64,000 nt of DNA from NCBI RefSeq assembly GCF_022376295.1, contig NZ_CP060140.1, forward strand, positions 62,001-126,000. Direction: 5' to 3'. Under the pieces are notes generated by a model, which worked only from the letters and a program-made list of their open reading frames with translations, was not told the origin of the DNA and ran no database searches. The position numbers and the translations under genes were made by a program. Shown here in pieces: positions 17,595 through 26,757 of this stretch; within the stretch, counting starts at the first letter, position 1; each line of letters opens with the position of its first letter. This stretch comes from Nodularia sphaerocarpa UHCC 0038 (GTDB lineage: Bacteria > Cyanobacteriota > Cyanobacteriia > Cyanobacteriales > Nostocaceae).

Positions 17595-19613
17595 ATGTTG
17601 ACGAAACAGTGTCAAGAGGAAATCACATCATTACAGCAAAGCTTGAGACGTGAAATCAGTAAAATCTCAGGTGGTTCAGAAATTAATGTCATTAAACATA
17701 TTTGCATCAATAACTTAAAGTCAAAGCTAGAACGATTAGAAGAAATTCATAAACTTCTGAGCATAGAAAAGTATAAAATTGTTTTTATAGGTACTATTGG
17801 ACAAGGAAAGACAACAGCTATCTGTCATCTTTTTAACCTAATTAGTGATTTTAAAGTTTCCAAGACTATTAATAAGAAAACTAAAGATGTCATCGAAACT
17901 AAAGAGTTACTATCAACGGGTGCAGGCAAAACTACTATATGTGAAGTAATTATCAAAGCAGCTGAAAAAACTTACATAGAGATAGAGCCTTATACCGTTG
18001 ACGAGATGGAAAACCTTATTTTTGAATTTTGCGATTCTATTGTAAATAAGGATAATCCGCAGTCAGAAAATAAAATAATCATTTCCCAAGAAATAGAAAG
18101 GGCTATTAGGAATGTTACAGAATTAAAAATTGTTTCTAGATCAGTTGCTGATGGTGATAAAACTAAAACTATTAGAATTGATACAGCTAAGGGATTGTTT
18201 GACCAATCAGGAGAAGAGGTACTGAAAAAAACTGCCTTGAATAATGCAAATCTTGAATCTAGAACTACCACTAAAATTGAGTTTGATAATAAAACTAATG
18301 AGCAAGAATGGTTAAAAAATACATTTGCCGCTATTAATAATGTCCAGTTAAAGGAATTTGCTATACCGAGCAAGATATATCTTTATGTGAGCCATGATAT
18401 TTTGTCAGGCTCAAATCTGTCTCAGTTCGATTCCGTTGTTGATACCAAAGGGCTTGATGAGAACCCAATTCGTAAAGACTTACAGAAATATATTGATAGT
18501 CAGGATACTATCTGTCTGTTTGTAACTCCCTTCTCTTCTGCTCCTGAAGCGAATATTACTAAATTAATCGGTTATCACCTGACATCCAAATCAAAAGAAT
18601 TTCATCATAGATTTGTAACATTGGTATTACCTCGTAAAAATGAGCCAGAAAAAGTGCATGGTTCTGATGGAGAGAGGGATTTAGGAATTAAAATTAGACA
18701 AGAAGAAGTTCAAGCTACATTTAATAATTTGAATTTAGAGTTTTTCCAAGAGAATATTTTGTTCTATGATGCCTTGAGATACTATCGTGATGATATAGTC
18801 AAGTTAAATGAACCCGACGATGAAGAATATGTACAGGCAGATAAAAATGAATTTATCGAAGGGCTAGCAGGTGTAGTAGAACGTAGAAGGAATATTTTAT
18901 TAGACGAAATCAAGGACATCCGAGAAAGTTTTAGAAAAGTCAAAAGCGGTAATGCTTTGACAGATTTACAAACCCAGGTAATTGAAAATGCAATTAATAA
19001 AATAAATAGTTTACGAAACTTGAATAAAAGAGTACCTAGTTTTGTTTATGAAGATTTTGTGGATAAATATATTGACTACTATCGTACAACTTATCGAGCC
19101 TGGAACACTAAACACGCTATCCATACAAATTTCGGTTACTATGAGCCAAGAGATATAGACATATATTACGATGCGAAGGTTGTGGCTGAGGGAACGAATG
19201 AAGATGAAATGTTGAAGAAATTTACTAGAGAAGTAAAGCAGGAATTAGAAAAGATATTGTATGACCTTACATCTGCAAATGAATCTTTAAAGACACTTAT
19301 CCCAGAATTAATCAAAGAGTTTTACGCATTGTATGACGAATTTATATACGATGTAGGGACAGAAATGGAAAAGGAACTCAACAAAAAACTATCACCTGAA
19401 AGTGAAGATTCTGAATTTTGGCAAGCTCTAATTGCTCAGAAAGGAAAGGAAAAAAAGAAGAGGGAAACTTTTACAGGTAATGTATGTAAGATATTTCAAC
19501 GAAAACTGGAAGTTGAACGGAATTTGAATAAATTTTTCCAAAGTAAAGCTGAAGAACATTGGGAGAAATTAGTTATCAACATACTCAGCTTCTTTGGATT
19601 TGGAAAAAAATAA
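17595..19613 (+). CDS. Large dynamin-like GTPase of unknown function
   Basis: A 672-aa P-loop GTPase-like protein. Residues 1-58 are helical/coiled coil. G1 is GTIGQGKTT (66-74), a switch-I-like STGAGKTT is at 107-114, and G3 is DTKG (283-286, in FDSVVDTKGLDENP). No clear [NT]KxD G4 was found. Residues about 430-640 are long, charged helices as in dynamin-type stalks, and the C-terminus ends in a short hydrophobic/basic tail (LVINILSFFGFGKK) that could contact membrane. The gene is distinctly AT-rich against xseA and recA. It lies 98 bp upstream of a nuclease-like gene on the same strand, which suggests a two-gene accessory or defence module. Not close to any named family I can assign. Confidence 0.7.
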   Translation: MLTKQCQEEITSLQQSLRREISKISGGSEINVIKHICINNLKSKLERLEEIHKLLSIEKYKIVFIGTIGQGKTTAICHLFNLISDFKVSKTINKKTKDVIETKELLSTGAGKTTICEVIIKAAEKTYIEIEPYTVDEMENLIFEFCDSIVNKDNPQSENKIIISQEIERAIRNVTELKIVSRSVADGDKTKTIRIDTAKGLFDQSGEEVLKKTALNNANLESRTTTKIEFDNKTNEQEWLKNTFAAINNVQLKEFAIPSKIYLYVSHDILSGSNLSQFDSVVDTKGLDENPIRKDLQKYIDSQDTICLFVTPFSSAPEANITKLIGYHLTSKSKEFHHRFVTLVLPRKNEPEKVHGSDGERDLGIKIRQEEVQATFNNLNLEFFQENILFYDALRYYRDDIVKLNEPDDEEYVQADKNEFIEGLAGVVERRRNILLDEIKDIRESFRKVKSGNALTDLQTQVIENAINKINSLRNLNKRVPSFVYEDFVDKYIDYYRTTYRAWNTKHAIHTNFGYYEPRDIDIYYDAKVVAEGTNEDEMLKKFTREVKQELEKILYDLTSANESLKTLIPELIKEFYALYDEFIYDVGTEMEKELNKKLSPESEDSEFWQALIAQKGKEKKKRETFTGNVCKIFQRKLEVERNLNKFFQSKAEEHWEKLVINILSFFGFGKK

Positions 19614-19711
19614 ATAACTTCTCAATTGCACAATTAATGCACAGCTTAGGGCGCAATATAATTGTGTCCCTAAAGCCATTTTATCTACCATTGTTTCATT
19701 TTAAAAAATTT

Positions 19712-20449
19712 ATGACTTATTTAAACGAAGAAATTCAGCAAAAGTTAGATATATATTCTAAAAAATATAATCAGCAATATACAAAATGTTTGTTTAGGGG
19801 AATAGAAATACCACTTAATGGAAGACCAGAGGAGTTAGTTAGACAACTCTTCCTTCATTTCCTTATTAAAGAAAGTGGATTATTTCCCGATTTAATCAAT
19901 ATTAAAGTTGAAGCAAATAATCATGATATAGAAATATATAAAAAGCATAAAAATAGTAATTTCACTCCACATCAAACTCCTCTGGTAATTGTGGAAGTCA
20001 AACGAGAAGATGTGAATTTGCAAAATTATTATAATCAGATACAAAGATATTTAACCAAGGCTGGTTGTCATCTGGGGATTTTGTATAATTATCATGAGGT
20101 TATTGCTTTTTTTAGAAAAAAGCATGAATTTGAAATTAATTATCTCGAAAGTTTGAAAGATATACAAAAATTAATTATCCCAACAAATAACCGCGATAAT
20201 TGTTTACTAGAATTTGAAAAAGCTCAAAATGGAAATTTGGAGAGTTTTATTTATCTGATTAATAAATATGATAAATCTCTCACTAATACAATAACTTTTA
20301 AAATTAAAAAACAGAAATCTGAAATAAACGGACATTCATTCGATGTGCGAGAAAATAAAATTTACTATGAAATGTTTGGTAATTATTCCAAAAAAATGCA
20401 AAGTTTTGATTGTCAAGATTTTGAAAAACTAATTGCTATTAGATATTGA
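19712..20449 (+). CDS. HsdR_N-like PD-(D/E)XK nuclease domain protein
   Basis: A 245-aa protein resembling the N-terminal nuclease domain of type I restriction subunit HsdR without any helicase. Residues about 25-115 show GRPEELVRQLFLHFLIKE, an acidic residue in NNHDIEIYKK, and PLVIVEVKRED, giving the D...ExK catalytic pattern; LQNYYNQIQRYLTKAG follows as the QxxxY-like helix. The C-terminal 130 residues are unassigned. I start at ATG 19712, where the composition becomes protein-like; the frame is open upstream to 19559 inside the GTPase gene. The ribosome site is weak. The 3' end overlaps the convergent antitoxin-like gene by 11 bp. Confidence 0.65.
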   Translation: MTYLNEEIQQKLDIYSKKYNQQYTKCLFRGIEIPLNGRPEELVRQLFLHFLIKESGLFPDLINIKVEANNHDIEIYKKHKNSNFTPHQTPLVIVEVKREDVNLQNYYNQIQRYLTKAGCHLGILYNYHEVIAFFRKKHEFEINYLESLKDIQKLIIPTNNRDNCLLEFEKAQNGNLESFIYLINKYDKSLTNTITFKIKKQKSEINGHSFDVRENKIYYEMFGNYSKKMQSFDCQDFEKLIAIRY

Positions 20450-20681
20450 TATAGCGCGATAAATTATGCCCTCTTTTTTCCATAGCTTCGGCAAGAATTT
20501 CATCTACAATCTCTGGAACATCAGCATATAATCCCATTAATGGATCTTTTTTCTCCTGAATTTCTGCTAAACGTTCAATTACGTGAGTAATCAATTCTGA
20601 TAGACTTGATTGATTGACGATCGCCAGAGTTTTTGCTCGTTCAAAGGTAAGTCTATCTAGTTCAACTTCTATTTTTTCCAT
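20439..20681 (-). CDS. Orphan antitoxin-like protein
   Basis: 80 aa, starting MEKIEVELDRLTFERAKTLA with a DNA-binding-like N-terminal beta-helix-helix (SLSELITHVIERL), then DPLMGLYADVPEIVDEILAEAME. This second part resembles antitoxins of cyanobacterial VapBC-type pairs. The toxin gene expected directly downstream is absent; instead the opposite-strand nuclease gene ends there, overlapping by 11 bp. ATG 20681. Assignment as an antitoxin is by pattern only. Confidence 0.5.
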   Translation of the reverse strand: MEKIEVELDRLTFERAKTLAIVNQSSLSELITHVIERLAEIQEKKDPLMGLYADVPEIVDEILAEAMEKRGHNLSRYINI

Positions 20682-20822
20682 GATGGTTTTACCCGTCTAC
20701 ATTAATCAATAGCTTAGTTTATAGTGTAACGCAACCTATAAAATTTCAAATATCACAAGCATACCTCGCGGAGTAGATTATTTGTTAAAATTTGACTAGG
20801 CTTTTGCTCCCACGCATATTTG

Positions 20823-22046
20823 ATGACTTTTAACTCTCTGATTCCCGATACAGCGCTTTCAGTAGCTGGATTAACTGACTATATCCGCTTGCTGTTAGAA
20901 CAAGATAATCAATTACGCCAAGTTTGGGTAACTGGGGAAGTTTCCAGTGCTAATAACCATCGCAGTGGCTTATTTTTTACCCTACAAGACCCAGAGGGGA
21001 CAGCCGGGATTAAGTGTGTGGTTTGGAAAGGCCAAATCCCTAAACTGGCTCAAATGCCAATTGCTGGTGAGCAGTTAATTATCCTGGGTAGTATCCGAGT
21101 TTACCCGCAACGGGGAGAGTATCAATTATCTGTTTGGCAAGCTATACCTGCTGGTGCTGGTTTACAGGCGCTACGCTATCAACAATTAAAAAACCGCTTG
21201 CTGGCTGAGGGTTTATTTGATACAGAACGCAAACGTCCTTTACCTCTGCACCCGCAAACGATCGCAGTTGTCACTTCACCCACTGCGGCGGCTTGGGGCG
21301 ATATTCAAAAAACTCTCAAGCAACGATATCCAGGTTTACAGGTGTTATTTTCTCCGGCTACGGTGCAGGGTGAGCAAGCACCTGATTCTATAGTTAAGGC
21401 GATTAATCGGGTAAATCGTGATGGTCGCGCCCAGGTGCTAATTTTATCACGGGGTGGTGGTGCGGTTGAGGAATTGGCTTGCTTTAATGATGAACGGGTG
21501 GTGAGGGCTGTTGCTACTTGTTCTATCCCGGTAATTACTGGTATTGGTCATCAACGGGATGAGTCTTTGGTAGATTTAGTTGCTGATGCTTGTGTACATA
21601 CACCGACGGCGGCGGCGGAAACTGTTGTTCCATCTCTTGCAGATTTGTATTTTCAGCATCGCCAAAGGATAGTGGCGCTATGTGAGGCGGTAGGGGAGTT
21701 TACGGTAAATGCTGAGGATAAGTTGCAAGGTTTACGCGATCGCTTGCGGCGTTTGGGGTTAGATAAACAGGTGCAGCAGGAGATGCAGCAGCTAAGTTGG
21801 AGAAGGCAACAATTGATACAGGCGACTTTGGGGCGATCGCATCAAGCCCAGCAGCGTTTAGAATTATTACGGGAAAAGTTGGCTAGTCTTGACCCCAAAG
21901 CGGTGTTACAGCGTGGTTATGCTGTGGTCAGGCGGGAAAATGGAGAAATAGCTCGTTCTGCGGCTGGGTTGGCTGTGGGTGAGGATTTGTTGATTCAGTT
22001 GGGGCAGGGGGAGGTTAAAGTTAAGGTGATGGAAGTGAAAGATTAA
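20823..22046 (+). CDS. xseA: Exodeoxyribonuclease VII large subunit
   Basis: Catalytic subunit of the single-strand-specific exonuclease VII. The N-terminal OB-fold includes VWVTGEVSSANNHRSGLFFTLQD, and the catalytic region contains ILSRGGGAVEELACFNDE, VITGIGHQRDESLVDLVAD and HTPTAAAE. The coiled-coil C-terminal part ends with DPKAVLQRGYAVVR. A TTG three bases upstream is in frame, but the ATG at 20823 is preferred. It is followed 35 bp later by xseB, forming an operon. Confidence 0.96.
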   Translation: MTFNSLIPDTALSVAGLTDYIRLLLEQDNQLRQVWVTGEVSSANNHRSGLFFTLQDPEGTAGIKCVVWKGQIPKLAQMPIAGEQLIILGSIRVYPQRGEYQLSVWQAIPAGAGLQALRYQQLKNRLLAEGLFDTERKRPLPLHPQTIAVVTSPTAAAWGDIQKTLKQRYPGLQVLFSPATVQGEQAPDSIVKAINRVNRDGRAQVLILSRGGGAVEELACFNDERVVRAVATCSIPVITGIGHQRDESLVDLVADACVHTPTAAAETVVPSLADLYFQHRQRIVALCEAVGEFTVNAEDKLQGLRDRLRRLGLDKQVQQEMQQLSWRRQQLIQATLGRSHQAQQRLELLREKLASLDPKAVLQRGYAVVRRENGEIARSAAGLAVGEDLLIQLGQGEVKVKVMEVKD

Positions 22047-22081
22047 CGAACCACAGAGGCGCAGAGGACACAGAGGGTTGA
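22047..22081. repeat. Dispersed acagagg-type repeat between xseA and xseB
   Basis: ACCACAGAGGCGCAGAGGAC and the following ACAGAG make up nearly the whole intergenic gap. It belongs to the same short-repeat family as 2029-2068 and, inverted, 43790-44025. Confidence 0.6.
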
Positions 22082-22303
22082 ATGGTTAAGCGTAAGGATG
22101 ATTCGAGGGCGGGTTGGAGTTATGAAGAGAAGGTGCAGGAAATAGAAGCAATTATTGCTCGCATTGAGGCGGGTGAGTTGGATTTGGAAGCGGTGTTTGA
22201 GCAGTTTTCTACTGCTGTTGAGTCTTTGCGTCAGTGTGAGGGTTTTTTGCAGCAGCGACAGCAACAGGCGAGTCTGTTAATTGAAACTTTGACAGATGAG
22301 TAA
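22082..22303 (+). CDS. xseB: Exodeoxyribonuclease VII small subunit
   Basis: 73-aa helical hairpin subunit that assembles on XseA. The pattern SYEEKVQEIEAIIARIEAGELDLEAVFEQFSTAVESLRQCEGFL is the family signature. ATG 22082, 35 bp after xseA. Its TAA stop overlaps the next gene's ATG (TAATG), so translational coupling is likely. Confidence 0.95.
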   Translation: MVKRKDDSRAGWSYEEKVQEIEAIIARIEAGELDLEAVFEQFSTAVESLRQCEGFLQQRQQQASLLIETLTDE

Positions 22304-23487
22304 TGATAGGCGCAAAATTCCAATCTTCTATCCATTGGTTTCAGTCTTGGCTATCCCAGGCTAAAACAACTAATCCTGATAATCTTCTCAATAAACCGCC
22401 GGAAGAAATTATTCAGGAGTTTTCTCAGAAACTAGGTAAACTATCCCCTCCACTGGAATATCGTACTACTATCCAAGAAACACTGACTTCAGCTTTGGCA
22501 GATTGGCAGCAAAATGTTACATCTGCCAATAGTCTGGTGATTCTCGGTTGTTCTGTGGAACCAATTGCTCAAATTATTCAGGACAGTTTAACTGATGAGT
22601 TATCCCAAGATTTACAAATTATCTATCCTCTAGCGCTGTGTCAACGTTCACCTGATTGTTCATCTCTGGAAACAGCAATTAATCAGGCTTTGTCTTCTCA
22701 AACAGAGTCTCAGTCAGCAGATTATGGTGGTGATGCTCATCCAGAATTGACTCAAAGGCAGACTTTAGTTGTAATTCCCTGTCTGGCGCAGTGTTTTCTG
22801 CGATGTATTGAGGGCTGGGAAGGTATCGAATTTCTGCAAAATGCCGTTGTTAAGGATAAATCTCGGTTTTGGCTGATTGGTTGCAATTATTCGGCTTGGA
22901 CATTTCTAAATCAGGTTTGTCAGGTGAGTGCTTATTTAGAACAAGTTCAACCCCTACCGAAATTAAAAGGGGATGCACTGCAAAAATGGTTAGCACCTCT
23001 CACGGCAGAATTAGCTTCTGAAGACGACGACGCGGAGATGGATATAATTTACTGGAAATCTCTTGCTAGTCTGGCTTCTGGGGTGAGTAGCGTCGCTGCT
23101 CAATTATGGCTGCAAGCCTTACGGATTCGGGCGGCGGATATCCCTGATGCTGTTTCTGAATCCAAACCTGCACTTACGCCTCAAGGTGTAACTTTAGAAA
23201 TTTCGGTTAATCTCCGACAAACGAAGCCGATTTTGCCGAGTTTACCTGATTTGACTGCTACCGATCGCTATTTGCTGCATTCTCTATTACTACATGGTTT
23301 GATGACTCGCAGTCATTTGGCTCTCAGTTTAGGCGAAAGTGAACAAATTGTGCGATCGCGTGTCCAAATGCTTCAAAGTGCGGGTGTAATCGTCCAACAG
23401 CAAGAGCAATTAAATATCTATCCTGCTTATTATCCTTCTCTCAAAACAGAGTTAATTAATAACAACTTTTTGCTTGGAGAGAAATAA
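22303..23487 (+). CDS. Unknown protein: degenerate NTPase-like fold plus winged helix
   Basis: 394 aa, unassigned. Alternating hydrophobic strands (SLVILGCSVEPIAQIIQ, QTLVVIPCLAQCFLRCIEGW, RFWLIGCNYSAWTFLNQV) resemble a RecA/AAA-like core, but there is no Walker A, so nucleotide hydrolysis is unlikely. Residues about 315-385 (TDRYLLHSLLLHGLMTRSHL, then ALSLGESEQIVRSRVQMLQS) look like a winged helix-turn-helix. It overlaps xseB by one base and ends two bases before mscS, so the four genes xseA-xseB-this-mscS appear cotranscribed. A role in sensing or coupling for the channel is a guess. Confidence 0.6.
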   Translation: MIGAKFQSSIHWFQSWLSQAKTTNPDNLLNKPPEEIIQEFSQKLGKLSPPLEYRTTIQETLTSALADWQQNVTSANSLVILGCSVEPIAQIIQDSLTDELSQDLQIIYPLALCQRSPDCSSLETAINQALSSQTESQSADYGGDAHPELTQRQTLVVIPCLAQCFLRCIEGWEGIEFLQNAVVKDKSRFWLIGCNYSAWTFLNQVCQVSAYLEQVQPLPKLKGDALQKWLAPLTAELASEDDDAEMDIIYWKSLASLASGVSSVAAQLWLQALRIRAADIPDAVSESKPALTPQGVTLEISVNLRQTKPILPSLPDLTATDRYLLHSLLLHGLMTRSHLALSLGESEQIVRSRVQMLQSAGVIVQQQEQLNIYPAYYPSLKTELINNNFLLGEK

Positions 23488-23489
23488 TC

Positions 23490-24353
23490 ATGCTTTTATT
23501 ATCTATTTCTACTAGCTTGTTTGCTCAATTGTTCAATGATAATACAGTAGCCGAAAGACTCCTCACTGATATTACAGTCAATAAGATTCTCAAAGCTCTG
23601 ATTAGCGTTTTTGTCGCCTACGGAATTGCTGCCACATTTCAATCTTTTGTCAATTGGCTATCTGAGCGAGTAGCGCGTAGGTTTCGACTCACAATTAAAC
23701 AGTCAGTACCTTTTTGGAAGGGATTGATTTTAATCGTTACTGTAGTTTATCTACTTAACCTATTTCTGAATCTGTCGGAAAAAAATCTCCTCGCACTCAC
23801 CGGGACGATTGCGGTGGGGTTAGGATTTGCATTCAAAGATTATGTAAGTTCTATTATAGCTGGGGTGGTGACTTTGTTTGAAGCACCTTATCGAGTCGGC
23901 GATCGCATTCGCATTGGCGAACATTACGGCGAGGTGATTGGTTACGGTTTACGTGGACTCAGACTGCAAACCCCTGATGATAACACTGTCACCATTCCCC
24001 ACAGTAAAACTTGGACAGATGCTATTTCTAATGCTAATAGTGGTGAATTAGAAGCCCAAGTAGTTACAGAATTTTACTTGGATCATCACGTTGATTGTGA
24101 AAAAGTCATCCGAATTTTATACCAAGCTGCTTACAGTAGTCGATATACTCAGTTAAAATTGCCTGTTGTTGTGGTTATGGCAGAATTACCTTGGTGTACT
24201 CGTTTCAAACTCAGGTCTTACCCAATGGATGCTAGAGATGAGTTTATCTATCAAACCGATTTAATGCGACGAGCTAAACAAGCTTTTGCTAAACATGGTA
24301 TCTTTTATCCAACCTTAAATAAGGCAACGCCTGAAATGATGTCTGAAAAATAA
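23490..24353 (+). CDS. MscS-family small-conductance mechanosensitive channel
   Basis: Inner-membrane channel releasing osmolytes under hypo-osmotic stress. There are membrane spans near residues 33-52, 75-95 and 99-130; the last carries the pore-lining pattern LALTGTIAVGLGFAFKDYVSSIIAG. It is followed by the beta domain (YRVGDRIRIGEHYGEVIGYGLRGLRL...TIPHSKTW) and an alpha/beta C-terminal domain. 287 aa is canonical. GGAGAGA precedes ATG 23490. Two bases separate it from the preceding unknown gene. Confidence 0.92.
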   Translation: MLLLSISTSLFAQLFNDNTVAERLLTDITVNKILKALISVFVAYGIAATFQSFVNWLSERVARRFRLTIKQSVPFWKGLILIVTVVYLLNLFLNLSEKNLLALTGTIAVGLGFAFKDYVSSIIAGVVTLFEAPYRVGDRIRIGEHYGEVIGYGLRGLRLQTPDDNTVTIPHSKTWTDAISNANSGELEAQVVTEFYLDHHVDCEKVIRILYQAAYSSRYTQLKLPVVVVMAELPWCTRFKLRSYPMDARDEFIYQTDLMRRAKQAFAKHGIFYPTLNKATPEMMSEK

Positions 24354-24452
24354 CTAATCTTCGCCATGAGAAATCTCTCTATTTGATGAAGAATTTAAAA
24401 TTAACTGTGAGTTAATCTTCTCAAATAAATACAAACCTAGAGGATTTTTGGT

Positions 24453-25841
24453 ATGGTTCGCGATGTATTCGAGTTACCAGCGCCACCAGTTAACTCTATT
24501 GTGGGACATCTACTTGAACTTGGACAAGACCCGTTAGGATTTCTCACTCGTTGTCGTGACTATGGTGATATTGTTCCCTTACAGATGGGGTTAACACCTA
24601 CTTGTTTAGTTACTCATCCTGAATACGTAGAACAAGTTCTTAAAAATCGCCAGGATTTTATTAAAAGCCGAGGTTCCCGCGCTTTAAAAAGCTTACTAGG
24701 TGAAGGCTTATTAACCACAGAAGGAGAATCCTGGTTTTGGCAACGTCGCCTGATTCAACCAGTATTTCACCAAAAACGGATTAATCAATATGGCGAAGTC
24801 ATGGTAGATTACACCAACCGAATGCTGCAAACTTGGCACGATGGTGAAACTCATGATATTCATGCAGACATGATGCATCTGACGCTGCAAATTATTATGA
24901 AGTGCATATTTAGCACTGAGATGGATGAAGGGGAAGCCAAAGTTGTTGCTAATGCACTAGATGTAGCCATGCAGTGGTTTGAAAGTAAGCGGCGGCAAAA
25001 TTTCCTGGTGTGGGAGTGGTTCCCAAGACCGGAAAACATCCGTTATCGTCATGCTGTTGCCCAAATGGATGAAGCTATCTATAAACTCATTCAAGAACGT
25101 CGCCACAGTCAGGAACAAAGCAATGATTTGTTGACCATGCTGATGGAAGCAAAAGACGAAGAAACAGGTCAGCAGATGGATGATAAACTGCTCCGCGATG
25201 AAGTAGCAACCCTGATGTTGGCTGGGCATGAAACCACTGCCAATGCTTTATCCTGGACGTGGATGCTTTTGGCACAAAATCCCGAAGTGCGGCAAAAATT
25301 AGAATTAGAGCTAAATCAAGTTTTGCAAGGAAAGTTACCCACACTCGCAGACCTGGGGCAATTAGTTTATACACAGCAAATTATCAAAGAATCAATGCGG
25401 TTATACCCTCCAGTATCTATACAGGGGCGGGAAGCAGCAGTTGATACCCAGATTGGCGATTATGAGATTCCTCAAGGTACGACAATCATGATGAGCCAGT
25501 GGGTGATGCATCGTCATCCCCAGTATTTTGAAAATCCCGAAGCTTTTCAACCAGAACGTTGGACACAGGAGTTTGAAAAGCAATTGCCTAAAGGAGTATA
25601 TATTCCCTTTGGGGATGGTCCCAGAATTTGTATTGGTAAAGGTTTTGCTCAGATGGAAGCGGCTTTGTTATTGGCAACGATCGCTCAAAGCTTCCAAATA
25701 GATTTAATTCCAGATTATCCCATTGTGCCACAGCCTTCAATTACCTTACGCCCAGAAAATGGACTGAAGGTGCAACTCCAGCAAATTGGGTTAGAGACTT
25801 CTCAAGACGGAAAACGTCAACAAGTACAAACTTCTTTTTAG
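24453..25841 (+). CDS. Cytochrome P450
   Basis: Haem monooxygenase, soluble (no N-terminal anchor). I-helix oxygen-binding motif AGHETT 257-262, K-helix ExxR in KESMR (313-316), PERW, and the haem loop PFGDGPRICIG with axial Cys393 are all intact. 462 aa. AGAGGA precedes ATG 24453. The subfamily looks like bacterial fatty-acid or terpenoid hydroxylases (CYP102/CYP110/CYP120 neighbourhood), but I cannot assign substrate. No ferredoxin or terpene synthase gene is nearby. A hairpin with T-run follows. Confidence 0.92.
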   Translation: MVRDVFELPAPPVNSIVGHLLELGQDPLGFLTRCRDYGDIVPLQMGLTPTCLVTHPEYVEQVLKNRQDFIKSRGSRALKSLLGEGLLTTEGESWFWQRRLIQPVFHQKRINQYGEVMVDYTNRMLQTWHDGETHDIHADMMHLTLQIIMKCIFSTEMDEGEAKVVANALDVAMQWFESKRRQNFLVWEWFPRPENIRYRHAVAQMDEAIYKLIQERRHSQEQSNDLLTMLMEAKDEETGQQMDDKLLRDEVATLMLAGHETTANALSWTWMLLAQNPEVRQKLELELNQVLQGKLPTLADLGQLVYTQQIIKESMRLYPPVSIQGREAAVDTQIGDYEIPQGTTIMMSQWVMHRHPQYFENPEAFQPERWTQEFEKQLPKGVYIPFGDGPRICIGKGFAQMEAALLLATIAQSFQIDLIPDYPIVPQPSITLRPENGLKVQLQQIGLETSQDGKRQQVQTSF

Positions 25842-25874
25842 CTGCAAAAAAATATCATTGCTCAATTATTTTGT

Positions 25875-25916
25875 CCCACCCTGCACTTCATGTCAGAGGT
25901 GGGGCTGCTTTTTGTT
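25875..25916 (+). terminator. Probable terminator after the P450 gene
   Basis: CCCACC (25875-25880) pairs with GGTGGG (25898-25903) and is followed by a T-rich run (gctgctttttgttt). Confidence 0.55.
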
Positions 25917-26010
25917 TCAGCTAAAATCTGCTAGATTAACTCGCAATGCATAGTCAAGTTTAAAATTGTCAGGTCTTGTTGCAACTACTAACTTGGGATA
26001 CATCAAAATT

Positions 26011-26757
26011 ATGAAACCATTTCTTTTTGTCTCTGACTTGGATAACACCTTCGTGGGTGATGACGACGCTTTAACAGCACTGACACAATCACTGAGTCAA
26101 CATCGTCAAGTATACGGCTCTAAGATTGTTTATGCTACAGGGCGATCGCCTATTCTTTACCGCGAACTCCAAACAGAAAAAAATCTCATGGAACCGGATG
26201 CTTTAGTTCTCTCTGTGGGGACGGAAATTTATCTCGATGGTCAGGATACCCCCGATGCGGCTTGGTCAGAAATCCTCTCCTCTGGATGGGATAATGAATT
26301 GGTATTAAAAATCGCTCAGTCTTTTCCTGAGTTGGAGATGCAGCCAGATTCAGAACAACGGGCTTTTAAAGTCAGTTTTTTCTTAAAGCAAGAAGTAGCA
26401 AATATACTACCGCAACTAGAGGCAGAGTTGCTCAAATCTAAATTAAATGTAAAATTAATCTATAGTAGCGGTATTGACCTTGACATTGTGCCTCTTACCA
26501 GCGATAAAGGTCAGGCAATGCAGTTTCTCCGTCAAAAGTGGAGCTTTGCAGCAGAACAAACAGTTGTCTGTGGTGATTCAGGTAATGATATTGCTTTATT
26601 CGCTGTAGGCGAGGAACGGGGAATCATAGTTGGGAATGCACGCCCAGAGTTACTTAAGTGGCACAGCGAGTATCCCGCTAACTATCGTTACCTGGCACAA
26701 GCTGTTTGTGCTGGTGGAATTCTCGAAGGTCTAAAATATTTTGGTTTCTTAGAATGA
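26011..26757 (+). CDS. spp: Sucrose-phosphate phosphatase
   Basis: Last step of sucrose synthesis: sucrose-6-phosphate to sucrose. HAD fold with motif I VSDLDNTFVGDD, motif II in YATGRSP, the Lys of TSDKGQAMQFL and motif III VVCGDSGNDIALF. 248 aa matches the compact cyanobacterial SPP. The frame extends to a TTG at 25966, but MKPFLFVSDLDNT is the family start. It overlaps ruvA by 4 bp (ATGA), an unusual functional pairing. Confidence 0.92.
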   Translation: MKPFLFVSDLDNTFVGDDDALTALTQSLSQHRQVYGSKIVYATGRSPILYRELQTEKNLMEPDALVLSVGTEIYLDGQDTPDAAWSEILSSGWDNELVLKIAQSFPELEMQPDSEQRAFKVSFFLKQEVANILPQLEAELLKSKLNVKLIYSSGIDLDIVPLTSDKGQAMQFLRQKWSFAAEQTVVCGDSGNDIALFAVGEERGIIVGNARPELLKWHSEYPANYRYLAQAVCAGGILEGLKYFGFLE

